Counted from the stretch's first letter, positions 22,405 to 35,498 are shown. The stretch: 64,000 bases of DNA from Isoetes taiwanensis (GCA_021234155.1 JAJEKV010000098.1:1948611-2012610); one strand, 5' to 3'. A program made the numbers and translations. Notes: generated from the letters alone by a model not told the origin.

Positions 22405-25198
22405 TAGGGGCAACCCAAAAACATGTGGATTTTGTCAAAAACAATCTACGCATAGACAAATTTGATATAGCTTTTGTGGATTTTTGTTAATCTATAATTT
22501 TTCCTTCATTATTGCTTTTAGTGGAGCCAGGTGTTCGAGAAGAAGGATTAAACGGCATCACATCCTCTAAAGCAGGCAAGACACATGTGCAAGCTGCCGG
22601 AGTTGGATTTGCATTCCTATTTGCTGACTTTATTTCCAAACAGTATTTTGCTTGTATGATCACGACCTGCACTGCACAATATAAGGTAAAGCAAGACTTG
22701 AATAAATTACTTATACACGAAAGATAAAGTATCAATTGTCACAAGAGTATGAACACTAAAACATATCCAAGATGCACCTCACTGCACTATGGTATATAGC
22801 TTATCTATCCAGTAAAAAAATCAAGCTCTGATTCTAGCAGGTAAGATATACACTACACGATGCACCAATAAATAAACATAAATACCTTTCTCATGTTTCT
22901 AACAATAACAAGAATTTGAAGCCCAAAGCTTTATTTTATTGTAGCTTACAATGAAAAGGCACATAGAATGCACATCCATACCATAGAAACTGCATCTCGC
23001 ATGTTCTACCTCTTAGAGAATAGTATCTAGCGCCAGAAAGGAACTATAAAGCAAATTATAATCATACAAAAAACTCCAACAAAAATTGCAAGCCACAATC
23101 CAAGCTTTTGTTTAAAGAGCAAATCAACATAAAATAATAGAATTTTCAAATTGGACTAACCTATATAAGAATCATTCAGACCATTCTGACATCTGCACCT
23201 GCATCTGCACCCCTGATCCAAAAATAATAGGCAAAATACCACCCCGAGGCACAAGAAATAGGAGCAGCAAGCTGCGATCATAAGGAAATGCAATCCCCAT
23301 CTTTGAACTAGGATCGAAGCTCAAAAAAACCTCCTCTAGAATACAACATAATTAGAGAAGGCTAAGCTGTGTACCACTGCAACAGAATACTCCTCTTGCA
23401 AATACCAAGTGCAAAAATCTGTATAAGCAAAACTCACCAAAAAATAAAAATGTTAGCTTTTGCGAGAAGTAAATAAAGAGGTGCTCTTTTCCGTCTGAAG
23501 CAAGGATCAACCTAAAGAATAAAGGATAAAACTTGAAAACACTGGCGAAAAACTTTGTTATCCTCAAATCATTGGCGAAAAACTTCATTTTGCTATGGCG
23601 ATTCACGGTAGCACCAAGAAAATGCCTTGGCATCAAATCCAGGCGCTTAAAAAACACAAGCCTTCTCGTGGGTTCAAGAAAGAAATAGATATTTGATCAT
23701 GGTGGCGAGGTGGAGGCATAATATAACCGTATAATCGTTTGTGCAATATAGAGCTACTCTGGTTTCCATAATGGACCGGCCAGGCACCTGAACACATGCA
23801 TCCAAATCTTCAATGTCATCTGCCTGAAGATTCAACATCAAAAATCATCGTTTGCATCATTGGCCAAAAAAGAGAAAATCACATTCAAATCTCATGTTTA
23901 CCACATGTAAATTTTGTTCGTTGTTAAGCTACCTGATGTCAAAAGACTCTAATAAATCATCCATCAACGCAGTAGACTCCAGCCCAGATCCACATCTGCA
24001 TGCTCTAAAACGGATTAGAAGGAAAATTCATTCTAAATTCCGGATCGGTGTTCGAGGCTATTTGAATAAGTTCAAGCAAATTGGTAAGTTATGCATTCTG
24101 CTGACACCAATACATGCAATTCATGCCTTAAAACTAGTAGCGAACAAAGGAAAATTTAAATGACCCCAACAATCACCAGTGCCGGACCAATGACTGATGC
24201 AAGCACCGATCTCAAAATCTTGAAGAAGATCAAGAATCGCAAAATAAAATAGAATCTTAAAGTGGCTCAGAGGTGGATCATTGCCAAAACCCGGTAATGG
24301 GCGATTGAAAAAATTCTAAAATCTAATAGCAGAAATACCCTTGTAGTGTAGGCTTTTAGAGGATTCCAAATCCGATGCAGATCACTAAACCCTGATGCAA
24401 GCACTCATTTTAGACCGTTGAAGAAGATCAAGAGCAAAATGAAGCAAGCTATAGATAATGGAACGTCCGAACTCAATCGAATAGAAACTGGAGTACCTAA
24501 GAGCCGCAACCAAACCCTAACCATAGCCATCGACGATGGCCCCAGCGAGGGCAAATGCAGCTAAGACTCTGCTCTTCAGATGGAGCACATAAGAATGCCA
24601 GAACTTCAATTGTACGCCACGAAAATCACAGAGAAGAAGCTTCAAAATGGATAAGTGAAGCTCATCGGCCTTTCCAACTCCTTAAACTACTTGGCATAGC
24701 ACAAAATGGCTATGGCAATGGAAAACGATGCAAAATTTTTGCAACAACAAATGGACGTGCTCCTCAAGCTATACCACTTGAGCAATGGCAAGAGACCAAG
24801 AAAATGACCCAGAATCACATTTTCCGCAGAAACCGATTGTGCAACAACCCACAACAAATCCAGAGCATCGACCACAGACCGGTTAGCCGATTTCAAAAGC
24901 GGCTGCCCAACAACAGCGGCCACACTAGTTTACACACGATAGCAAGTTTGAAGCAGTCATTGGCATAGCCCTGGCATATATATACATGGAATATGCCATA
25001 AACCCATGGACGAGGGCTTGGCCCCTAGGGGCAACCGAAAAATTATACTCTCGATTATATATTGTCTAGAAAATAAATACCCTTTGTTGAAGGGAACCAC
25101 GAAGAACAATTTAGAACAGATTTAGGGTTCATAGTTCATTTAGGCAAGGCTCTCTTCGTCTTGTCTGATCGGAAGGCCGATCCATTTCTTCGACAATC
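22405..25198. other. Intergenic region upstream of SF3A1
   Basis: The first ~75 bp (22410-22480) resemble the right subterminal repeats at 14820-14900. A tgatgcaagcac...ttgaagaagatcaaga segment is directly repeated at 24192 and 24395. A minus-strand telobox context (ATGGCTATGG-TTAGGGTTTGG near 24535-24510) could mark a divergent transcript start, unproven. A TATA box (24977-24984) and a TTAGGGTTC leader near 25122 belong to SF3A1. Confidence 0.4.
24977..24984 (+). promoter_or_regulatory. Putative TATA box of SF3A1
   Basis: TATATATA lies ~215 bp before the start codon; a second weaker candidate (TTATATATT) is near 25056. The transcribed leader probably includes the telobox-like TTAGGGTTC at about 25122. 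Confidence 0.35.
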
Positions 25199-27703
25199 AT
25201 GCCAGGAATCGGCGAGATTCTAACCCTTACGGCGCCTCAGCCCGGCGACCTCAGCGGTCCCTTGCCGCCTGCCCAGGTCGTGGCCAATGAGGATTCCACG
25301 AAAAGCAGTGAAGAGAATGGCGCCCTGCCTTCGAAGCCCAATTCCGTCACTACCCAAACAAAAACAATAGGTATGATTCATCCTCCTCCAGATATTCGAA
25401 GTATTGTTGATAAAACAGCACAGTTTGTGGCCCGCAATGGCTTGGAGTTTGAGAAGAAGATTTTGATGAATGAAAAGAACAATGTGAAGTTTAATTTTTT
25501 GAATCCTTCGGACCCATATCATGCATATTACCAGCATAGGGTTTCGGAATATAAAGCTCAAGTCCAGGTGCAGAACCAGGCTCCCAATTTGGCTGCTGCA
25601 ATGGCCGCAGGTTCTAGTGGTGCTGTGCAGGAATCAAAGCCTGCTCCTGTTGCACCTGGTACTGCAGTCTCAACACCTGCACCAATAGAACCGCCACCGC
25701 CTAAGATTGAAGCCTTTCTTAGGCCTGTAAAAGTTCTTGAGCCTCCCGAAAGTGAGCAATACACTGTTAGGCTTCCTGAAGGTCTTACAGGGCAGGATCT
25801 TGATACCATCAAACTGACAGCACAGTCTGTTGCGAGGAACGGGCGGAGTTTTCTTGCAGGTTTAACTGACAGGGAGCATTCTAGTGCACAGTTTTTCTTT
25901 TTGAAGCCGACGCATAGCATGTTTAGTTTTTTCACTGCACTTACAGATGCGTATTACAAGGTCTTGCTGCCCCCAAAAGGTTTAGTTGACAAGTTGAAAA
26001 AAGACTTATCTGATAGAACTGTTGTCTTGGAGCGTTGTCTGCACAGACTGGAATGGGAACGCTCACAAGAACGGGCCAGACAGAAAGCAGAGGACGAGAT
26101 TGAACAAGAAAGGATGCAGATGGCTTTGATAGACTGGCATGATTTTGTGGTGGTTGAAACCATTGAATTTGCTGAGGATGAAGAGGAAGAACTACCACAG
26201 CCAATGACCATGGAGGAAGTCGTTAGGCGAAGTAAAATGCTTAGTACTGGAGAAGAGGAAGAGCGGGTTGAAGCAGTTAAGGAGGTTGAGATGGAAATGG
26301 ACGTGGAAGAAATGCAAATGGTAGAAGAAAGCATGAGGGTTACTACTCTAGATGGGAACCATGCAAATTACCCAGAAGAAATAATAGCACCGCCTTTAGA
26401 TGACCAGGAACCACCAATGAGAATTGTAAAGAACTGGAAAAGGCCAGAGGATAGGCTTCCAGCAGAAAAAGACCCAACTAAAGTTGTTGTATCTCCAATC
26501 ACAGGAGAACATATTCCCGTAAACGAAATGGCAGAACATATGCGTATCTCTTTGATTGATCCAAAATACAAGGAACAAAAAGAGAGAATGATGGCAAAAC
26601 TTAGAGAAACAACCCTTGCAACAGATGATGAGATATCCCGTAATATTGTGGGGCTTGCTCGCACCCGACCTGATATTTTTGGTACTACTGAGGAGGAGGT
26701 CTCAAATGCTGTTAAAGCCGAGATAGAAAAGAAGAAAGAGGAACCAAAACAGGTGATTTGGGATGGACACACTGGCAGCATCAGCAGGACAGCAAACCAA
26801 GCCATGGCACAAATGAATGTTGATGAGCAGGGAAATGATGGGCTTTTACCAGGTCCTCTAGCCTCCTCAAAACTTGCTCCTGTCGCCCTCTTCCCCCCTC
26901 CTGGCTTGGCTGTTAATCTTCCACGACCCGTATTACAACAGGGTTCATCTGGAGTCTCTATGTCGACGATACCAGCTCCTCCCCCAAGGCCATCCATGAT
27001 GGCAGCACCATCACCTCTTCGACCACCCATGCCTCCCACAATGCCTAACATGGCAGGAAATTATAGACCCATGCTTCCACCAAATGCACAAATGCCAGGA
27101 AGCATGACCTCACCAATGCCTCAATTTACTCCTCTTCAACCGCGACCCTTCCTTCCTCCCATGCCACCAACAATGCCGCTAGGACCTCCACCCTCCATGG
27201 CACATGCAATGCCGCCTCTTCCGGATGAAGAGGCTCCTCCCCTTCCACCAGATGAACCAGAACCCAAGCGCCAAAAGTTGGACGAGTTGCAGCTCATTCC
27301 AGAGGATCAATATCTAGCACAACATCCAGTAAGTTCTCTTTTTTTGCATTTTGATTTTATTTAACTAGCCTTTACAAAGTATAACTACCTTTTGGACCAG
27401 TATTGATTTTACTTTTTGTGATCATTGCAGGGCCCTGTTCGCATTACAGTATCTGTGCCTATTATCGAAGGTGAAGGGAACTTCAAGGGCCAAATGTTGG
27501 AAATCCCTGTACATTCTCTTTCAGAATCCATTGGCAATCTCAAGGAAAAGATTGCAAGTGAAATTGCGTTACCTGCGAACAAACAAAAGCTCAGTGGACG
27601 TGCAGGTTTTCTTAAGGACAACTTATCGCTTGCTTTTTACAACATTGGTCCTGGTGAGATGCTGACATTGGGACTAAGGGAGCGTGGTGGAAGAAAGAGA
27701 TAA
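25199..27703 (+). CDS. SF3A1: Splicing factor 3A subunit 1 (SF3a120/Prp21 homologue)
   Basis: There are two exons: 25199-27328 (710 codons, phase 0) and 27431-27703, joined across a 102-bp intron with donor CCA|GTAAGT and acceptor TTGCAG. The 800-residue product is close to the usual ~790. Domains in order: SURP1 about 66-118 (IRSIVDKTAQFVARNG, NFLNPSDPYHAYY), SURP2 about 200-255 (LTAQSVARNG, FFFLKPTHSMFSFF), a charged helical segment about 260-390, the PRP21 core (EHIPVNEMAEHMRI; ARTRPDIFGTTEEEV), a Pro/Met-rich stretch about 560-700, and a C-terminal ubiquitin-like domain (710-800) ending GGRKR. SF3A1 is a nuclear U2 snRNP component needed for branch-site recognition. The ubiquitin-like domain lies wholly in exon 2. 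No defects were seen, so it is likely functional. Confidence 0.95.
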
Positions 27704-28799
27704 GAAACAAGGCCTATAAAAAGCGAGAATTGCTAAAGTGCATGTATATCTTTAGCTTTTCCTACTATCATAGGTACTCTGGAAGTATTTTGCAGTGCAC
27801 ATTAAGTAGTTCAGCGTCTATATTTTCTTGTAAGGTCTTTGGTTGGATTACAGGACTGAGAACAGAGCTGAGATAAAATTCGAGCATGTATTAATATCAA
27901 GGCAAGTGCTTTCCAGCTGATGGAATGGGCATGCTGTATGTTTTGTTGATGCTGATATTCTTGTTTCTTTACTTTCTGTGACAAAATGTCAAATCAAGTT
28001 GAGCATCAGACGCAATCTGTTTTCGTTGAGGTTTGAGGTTACCGCCTTCATGTTTGTTATGTCTCATTTTTTCCTTTTCTTTATTGCAGTGTTTTACGGC
28101 AATTATTTGGTATTCTAACATTTTTTACTTCTTTTGAGACGTTCAAGGATTTCCGTTAACAGATAAAATGCAATCATAAAATTAAGGGCTGGAAGCGATG
28201 CTATCATGCCTGACGATGTATCTTTGTTATTGTTCACACCATCTGTCTTATAAACTTGGCTATGAAAATAGATTTGGTTAAATGGTTAGCTGATTTCAGT
28301 TGATGGTGTTACTCGATTTCGAATCTGGAAGTTTCTGATATATTCGTTTCTTGTCATATGAATTGTGCTCTGCATGTTTAGGCAGCTTAGTTATTCCCTT
28401 TTAGACTGTCCTGACTTCCAAATGCTTGTGTTGATAGCATTAAATCCGTTTAATGTCCTCATTATTTGGTGTAAAAACTGAAAAGTCCTTGTTTTTTCTT
28501 ATTGAGAATTGCGTGGCGAATTATGGAGGGATGCATTGAGTTCAACCCTCGGAAGAACAATTACGGCATCGTGAAATTATATTTTATATATAATCCATGG
28601 TTCATATATTACCACATGTAATTCTTTCCCCTGTTTTCAGGGGTGGCACGGCTCCCAAAATTCTTGTCTTAGCTCTCTCCATGCTTTCGGCACCATTCAC
28701 ACTACCATCCCCGGACATATATCCTTGGCCTATTTTTTACATAAAAATAAGATGCTCAAAATATATTGGTTTTTTGGCACGGTTGATGGGACTTGCACC
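27704..28799. other. 3' UTR and downstream region of SF3A1
   Basis: T-rich transcribed-looking sequence follows the stop codon. No second gene is recognisable. The short frame near 28597 has no motif. Confidence 0.4.
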
Positions 28800-28890
28800 C
28801 ACTACATCTCCCACCCAATGGTAGGTAGTGGGTTTGAACCCTGATGGGGATCATCCTAATTCAAGGCGTTACCACTAGACTACCATTAGA
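28800..28890 (-). repeat. tRNA-derived SINE head
   Basis: The minus strand has an A-box-like TAGTCTAGTGGTAACGCC (28882-28865) and a B-box-like GGGTTCAAACCC (28841-28830) about 40 bp apart, as in an internal RNA polymerase III promoter. A tandem tctagtggtag/tctaatggtag stretch precedes it. No clean acceptor stem, so a SINE rather than a tRNA gene. Confidence 0.45.
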
Positions 28891-31440
28891 CTACCATTAT
28901 GATGGACATATGATAAGCAACGTTCTTGCACATTTAAGCTTTGAAAAAATGATAGTTCGAACTCCATCATGGGACATTTAAAAATTAGCTATTGAAGAAT
29001 GATGAAGGGGATAAACACCCCTGGGAGCCCATTACTCTAGCTAAACAGGCCCGTTTACTTGAGATAATGGGCGAGCAGGGATATTTATCACCTTTAATTG
29101 GGCAGGCGAGGTTCCTCATCCATAGCTCGATTATCAGAAGTTCCATACCTCAGTTATCAGAGATTGGCCATAGCAGATTATCAGCTGTCAACTTGGATTA
29201 TCAGCATCCGAGGCTAAATTCAAGGCAAAAAAAATCATTTGAGGCTGAATCAAGGGCAAAGATGCACGTCGATGCCTTCCCCGAGTTTGCACCTCCCTGT
29301 TATGGCCTATCACAAGGTATGAATCAACGATCATGAATGTGTTGATCCAAAAGCCTGCCCGTTAAAGTTCGAGCTTTACAACGAATATTGCATTATTGCA
29401 TTGACATACACCCGTCTAGAGATCAACTTATAAACATAGGGTCTATATTTTTTTCAAGGGTAGATTGATTTTGATTTGTCTTTATTTGTGCATTGCAGGT
29501 TTTAATATGCACTTTTCTCAATTGCACAACTCAAATTGCCCTCACATGACAAAAAAAAAAAGGGCAACGTGTATTAAGCAAATAGTAAACACCATCCTAT
29601 ATTATAATGTTATAGCATATTGGATTGGATCTAGCCGTAAATTAAACGGCTGAGATTCACTCTTGACATAGATTCGACGGCTTATGTTAGTTCTAAATTG
29701 AACGGTGAGATTCACCCTTGACATAGATTCGACGGCTTACGTTAGTCTTAGTGTGTATGTCTGTTCGACCTAATTGGCCAAGGGCAAGATCGCTCGTCGT
29801 GGACGATAGGCGCTGCCTTGTGGCGTGACGTTAAAATCTCTTCTTCTTCTTCTTCTTTTCGGACTCCTTCAATGCAATCCTTTCCTTTCATATGCCATCG
29901 CTATGGAGACACTGGCTTGCCCTGGCTTTTAGCCATATATTTTCTAATGCTGCCCTTATAATCTTCATGTTTGGCAATTATACTGTCTGATTTCTACAGT
30001 TGTGTGTGGCCTTTGCTAATATAACATGATATATGTAGTCTCATCTGAAACCCATGTTGTTGTTGGAAATACTAACTCTGTTTGCTTCAAGATTAACATG
30101 TATCTATTACAGTAAGGATCATGTTTATGGTGCTATAACTCCATTTTTGGCATGCAACCTGCTTTCAGGGTTGGTGGGATTGTTGGTATGTATTCTGTTC
30201 AAGCTGTTGAATACTTCGTCTTTATTTCCAAGGGCCATTTTTTATGAAGACATGAACTAGGTTTACTGCATTTCCAGAGTTACAAAAATCTCCTCGAAAT
30301 ACTGCACCCTGTTTTACTCGCAGTAGATGTTGTCTACCTCTTGGCACCTCGGATTTCGTTGTCCCAAATATTCAGCACAAATGATAGACACATAAGCTTT
30401 AATATGGATGATAATCAAGGGCAAGATAAGGGGTAATTGATCAAAACAATTTCCGTTTTTCAGGACTTCAAAATGTTTCCTTTCTGCATAAAACATGCAG
30501 TATTCTTTGTTGTTTCTATGCAGGACACTGCAGATGCCCAATATTTCAGAAAAAGACAACACTCCAAGTCTGTTGTTCCAAGACAATATTTCAGATGCAT
30601 GGCAACACTCCAAGTCTGTTTGTCCATGGCAACACTTTTTCTTCTTTTTGCATGTTTTATTCTTCTTTATGCTTCATCTTCAGATTTTTTGATAGGGAAT
30701 AACAGACAGATGCATTTGAATTGAATTATGTAATGCTATCATTTAGGTAGTGTAAAAGATCAGATTGTTGGAGATTTGTTACTCTCAAGGCAATATTATA
30801 ATGTCGGGGTGAGCTTTGGAGTTCTAGCATGCAAGATTGCAAGATTGTAAGCTGCTTTTTCCATGGTTGTCTAGCAAATTTAGGAAACATGATTGTCCTT
30901 TTATGTTGCTGAACTCGAAGTCTTGGGTTTGCAATCTTGAGCTAGAATTGAGGGCGCTACTTAAGTATAAACTGCCACTTATGAGCCCCCACGCTGAGGC
31001 ATACGTCGGACGATGGGCTAATTCGTGGCGAAGTGCAAAGGTCCAACGCAAAGATCACAAGATGGTCAGCAGTAGTCTCAAAGATGAACATGTGAAAGAG
31101 TTAGATAATCTCCTCCATGGTGGGAGGCCTATTGGTGCAAGGACCAGATTATCATTGCATGCTCATGATAAATGAGTTGCATCTATTGATCGCATTCTTG
31201 TAGATGTTGTAAACGTTATAAAGTGCATTGGTAGTAAACAAGACTGTCAGACATACCAAATCCAGATATTGGGAACCTTGTACTTTAATGCAAATGACTA
31301 CTGGCATTGTGTGGAGGGGCCACGATAGAGCCGCATCATGGTTGTTGGCTGACAAAGTATATCCGTTTAAAGAGCCCCCGTCCAGCGCTGGCCACACCCC
31401 TTGGACTTGCCCCTGAGGTCTTTTGTGGAGATGAGCGATA
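28891..31440. other. Intergenic, no supported gene
   Basis: Contains a CTT microsatellite near 29838, a 48-bp direct repeat (29645/29701) and a short tandem repeat near 30545-30640. A frame at 30054-30260 is hydrophobic but not assignable. The frame 30837-31175 may be the 5' part of the kinase-like pseudogene that follows. Confidence 0.4.
29645..29747. repeat. Direct repeat, two 48-bp copies
   Basis: aacggctgagattcac...cgacggcttatgttagt at 29645-29692 recurs with few changes at 29701-29747. Confidence 0.7.
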
Positions 31441-32227
31441 GGGACCAATGATAGTCTTGCCATTTATGAATGGAGGAACCTTTACAGAATTACTTGACCA
31501 ACTATCGAGCCAATTCTCTTCTTACAGGAGATGGCCAAATGCAATGCATAGTGCTCCAAGAAGGGCTGATATGAAGAGAAGTACGGAGTGGAAAGCCAAG
31601 ATGCGAACATCCCTGAAATAGCTCTCGATCTTGCTAAAGGAGTCTATGCCATCCACGCTCCAGGTTGGACGCACACAAAGCTCAATTGCAAAAGGGTCAA
31701 ACTCCATTTTGATGACTCCCTTGTAAATTTGTGGATGGCTACTGGTGATTGGGACATGACCTTCCGTTTTTTTTTGCAAGGAGCAAATGCCCAAGTTGAA
31801 GAGCCGTTATACACTACAAAACGAAATGGTGCAATATCCTTGGTGGAAGAAGAGAGTTTTTACAACATCAACGAACCACCAAGCATTACGGGGGCATGAG
31901 ATATCTGACATATACTCCCTGGGATACATTTATGATATGCTCCTTGATTTTGTCCAGACAATGCGGCTTATGGGGTTGTGTGTTGAGATAAACCTAAACC
32001 CAACCGACCGATACTCTGGCACATTGGATATCACCCAAAATATGAAGGTCCAAATGATGATGGATAGAGAGCTGGTGCACATGAATTGGCCATCTATTGT
32101 TATCATCATCGATGTCTTCAAAACAATGGGCCTTTCTTCTGATATGGTTGCGAAAGAGAGACGGCATATGAAGTGTGTGGATCCACTTAAGATGGCTAAG
32201 CTACTATTACATGCTTGCAAGAAGTGA
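31440..32227 (+). pseudogene. Protein-kinase-like pseudogene
   Basis: Pieces in different frames follow the order of a eukaryotic kinase domain: a hinge-like LPFMNGGTFTELLDQL (near 31459), an alpha-E-like IALDLAKGVYAIH (near 31618), a catalytic-loop equivalent GWTHTKLNCKRVKLHFDD in which the HRD-Lys-Asn residues are not preserved, and, after a frameshift near 31890, ISDIYSLGYIYDMLL, matching the subdomain IX D-x-Y-S-x-G motif. Catalytic residues are missing and frames change, so it is a broken kinase or pseudokinase. A proline-containing region upstream to ~30850 may be its N-terminal part. The kinase family cannot be told. Confidence 0.5.
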
Positions 32228-32284
32228 TTAATATAATTTTCTCTTTCCATTTGAGGTTTGTTCCAACAAATAATTGTTTTTCAT

Positions 32285-32390
32285 GAAAATTATTAATGGA
32301 AAAGATATTTGTTCAAAGCCAAAAATACGGTAATAGTTAGGACCACTTTAATACTTTTAACTTAAAGGTCAAAATTAACTTATACAAGAA
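32285..32390. repeat. Dispersed repeat, copy 1
   Basis: gatatttgttcaaagcc-aaaatacggtaata followed by ttttaacttaaaggtcaaa matches 35989-36080 over ~90 bp with scattered differences. It abuts the GC palindrome at 32397. Confidence 0.65.
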
Positions 32391-32396
32391 ACTTAT

Positions 32397-32418
32397 CGCG
32401 GCGGCCAAGGCCGCCGCG
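32397..32418. repeat. GC-only palindrome, copy 2
   Basis: Identical 22-base palindrome to 8824-8845, with the same flanks (acaagaaacttat before, aacgtttctctt after). Confidence 0.7.
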
Positions 32419-35400
32419 AACGTTTCTCTTTCCTAAATGCACTATGAGGGAGTTTGTATCAACTTGGAATTGGGGTGAAAACCATCTCCAACTGGATCTC
32501 AAACCGAACATTTATCTTCCCTCTCAAACCGAACATATATCTTCCCTTTGGGCAATGCATTGATTAAAACAAACTTCTCCAAGTCGATAGAAAAAGTCTA
32601 ATAGCAGTTCATTGCAACGAAATTGGAGTTACAAAGTGCTTATTGGCGATTCACCTGACATGAAAATGTTTTGCTATTTTGCCAGTATTGCATACAAAAT
32701 GCATATTAAGTACACAAAACCAAGGTGATGCCATTACATTCTAATTTTGCTGTCACCAACTTCCTCAACCCTGAGCATCAGGTTATTGCCATCGAGGCCA
32801 CATCTTCGACATGTAAGAATATTATCCTTCCAGTGATCTTCTAGCACTTGCCGTTTGTGATAAATGTGCAAGAATCATGCCAACACGAGTTGTATGGTTT
32901 AATTAAATAGAGAAGCCAAATACTGTCACAATGCAATACATGCTCTTATTCTCCCAACGAATAGTTCGACTACCTATGAAAAAATAGCATCTCCATTAGC
33001 TTTCAAATAGCTTTATATGGATATTTGGAATGCATATTGGGCCTGCTTTTACTGCAAAGTGGCATCCAGTATTCAATAACAATAGATTCAATATCTTTTG
33101 TTGATTGTAACAGATCATGATTGCAAATGGGCAAGGTGCATACCATCACTTGAACTATCCCAATAGCAAGAGTTTGCAGTGACACCATTCTTCTGCATTA
33201 GAATGCATGTCACTGCAAAACTAGCAGATTCAGTCATCATTTACATGTAAATAAAATAAAGAGGGAAAAATGGAAAATCTGTTGCTACCCTTAATTGCTG
33301 GATAATGTGGAGTTGAACCACTTTAAACCACCATTAAAATATAGCATTTCTGTTATCTAAGTTGCATAAATAAACACGTCAAAAATTCGATAGCACCCAC
33401 CACATGGACTTCCAAATTTGCACTCCAGCACTGCCTCATAACTTCGGCTATGGAATTTATTATATATTCCTCATTTCCACAAAGCATAAATGTGGGTAAT
33501 ATTACAGCAGGGACTAGAGGATGCAACCTACCAAATAAAAGGAATTAGAGAATCCAGCTAATGTATTGCAGATAGTACGCACCACTAGAGTTTAGTGTGC
33601 AAGATAAATAAATTTCTTCATTTAAAAGCTTTTTCCTAATAACATAATACAGGCTGAAAATGTAGGAATACAACTCCAGTGATGCAATACAAAAATTCTC
33701 TGTATCACTGCATTTTCTTGCATTTTCTGTATCTTGTAGCTAAAACTAAAAGCTACCCATTATCCAATTTCACAATCACATAAGCAGTCGTCAACATTTG
33801 GAGTTGGAACTTGTTTTGGAACAAAGGGGTGCATCGAACGGCAATACCTGCGACGAAAATTCCACCTATCAGAAGAAAAAGGACTGCAAGAAAGTTTAGC
33901 TGCAGAATCCAGGTTCAAAAAACACATACCTGATTCGTCCATCCAACGCTCTGCATTTCCATCACTATAAAATGGATTTTTGGAAACTGAATTCAAAGCT
34001 TTGCTATGGCGGCAGTTTAACAGCTTCGCCCATTTCAAATAAAACTCTAATAAGTAAGTATGCAGTACGTAGAGCAAGGCAATTCTAAACCTAAACATAT
34101 TCTCAGAAGCTGTAAATCCGAAACAATCTAAATTTAAACACATTCTCAGAGGTTGTAAATCACAAACAATCTTATATCAAAGAGTGTAAGTTTTACCAGA
34201 AAACATTCGTTTTCCTCCTGTCAAGTTGCTCCTCGGCTTCTCAAGCCAGACAACCCTAGGAAAATTCTAACAAAAACTGGTGCATTTCATATAAGGCAAC
34301 TGCAAATGTTAGATGGCATGGCAGATCCGAAAGAGCAAAAATGTAAACACGGTATTGAAAAAGGCTATGGCTGTCAAATTGACCAAAAACATGTACAAAC
34401 AGGATTAAGAAGGATGTCCATATTTTACAAAACTGCCTAGGCTCAGATTTACTGCACAGACAGTTCTGCCCTGCAAGAAAGCAGCTTCTTGTTTGGTCAT
34501 CTCCAGCCGAAAAACAGAGCATACCAGGTCTCTGTGGCATGGCCCCATGCTTTGGCCCCTTAAATCCACTGCAAACATGACCGCAAAATGCAAGAAACGC
34601 TGCAGCCTTTTTGTTAAAACTCTGACAGCCATTGCAGCTTGCAGCTTCATGACCACCTTTTCCACGACGAATCTTCTTGGCTGTATAAAGAAACATCACT
34701 GCCATGAAAAATGTTAAATATGTTAGCATCAGTTTAGATTAATGACATTGCTTTTTTCTAACTATGTTCGACAATAATGAACTGATCTTTAATGGTTATT
34801 TGAATAAATGATGCACTATCATTGCCGTGTTGGATCACATGCAGGAAATAAGATTATCATTCAACTTTACGGCCACATTCAACAACAGTTTACCTGCGGA
34901 AGAATGCGGACCACTTCTATGCCCCCTGAACTGTGGAACAGACCAACAGAGCATTTCTAGAAAAGGGGCCAAAGCAGGGGACAAAGAACGACCCTCGCCC
35001 AACCCGATTTTTGCAAGGAGACCCATAATCTGATATAAATAAAGAGTGTCAAATGAAATGCCACAATCAAAAGCCCTACCAAGATCAAAGGCAAAATAAA
35101 TAGTACCTTGCAAAGACACTAAGAACGATCAACTAACCAAGCAATGACTATTTGCAATGAGAATGCTTCTAACCCAAACAATCGTATGAGTTACTTGAGA
35201 ATTACGGTGATCCGAGCCGCGATAATGGGTGAAAAACCGGCCGGGCGGCCTTTTTTGTTCTCGAAGTCTTCTAATCTGCTGCGATGTTGCCCTCCTGGCT
35301 CCCTACCAAGAATGACCCGGTTTGACCGGAGCGATTTCTCCGAACCGGATAAGGACAAAAACGGGCATCATTGGAAATTTTTGCGTATATTTTTTCCCTC

Positions 35401-35498
35401 AATGCATTTTTTCCCCCACCCAGGAATCTGGGAATCGAATCTTGGTGTGTCTCGATTATATATGTGTAGAAAGGATATATATACATCATAACTTCATC
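32419..35498. other. Intergenic, no supported gene
   Basis: A minus-strand frame at 34729-34256 (157 codons, cysteine-rich middle: CNGCQSF, CGHVCSGFKG) and others at 34143-33760 and 35119-34835 are open but show no family match or consistent splicing. A B-box-like GATTCGATTCCCAG (minus, near 35432) hints at a further tRNA-derived fragment. Confidence 0.35.

Noticed and set aside
24555-24968. 137-codon open frame upstream of SF3A1
   Set aside because: Overlaps an equally long minus-strand frame; neither has family motifs or splice support.
26368-27051. 227-codon minus-strand frame
   Set aside because: Antisense shadow of the SF3A1 proline-rich coding region.
30054-30260. Hydrophobic frame faintly like an ABCG transporter membrane segment
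   Set aside because: Similarity is limited to general hydrophobicity; no ATP-binding motifs anywhere near.
34256-34729. 157-codon minus-strand cysteine-containing frame
   Set aside because: No recognisable domain, no consistent exon neighbours; kept only as a note in the intergenic entry.
35144-35491. 115-codon open frame on the plus strand
   Set aside because: No motif, unusual composition, and overlaps a tRNA-like B-box on the other strand.
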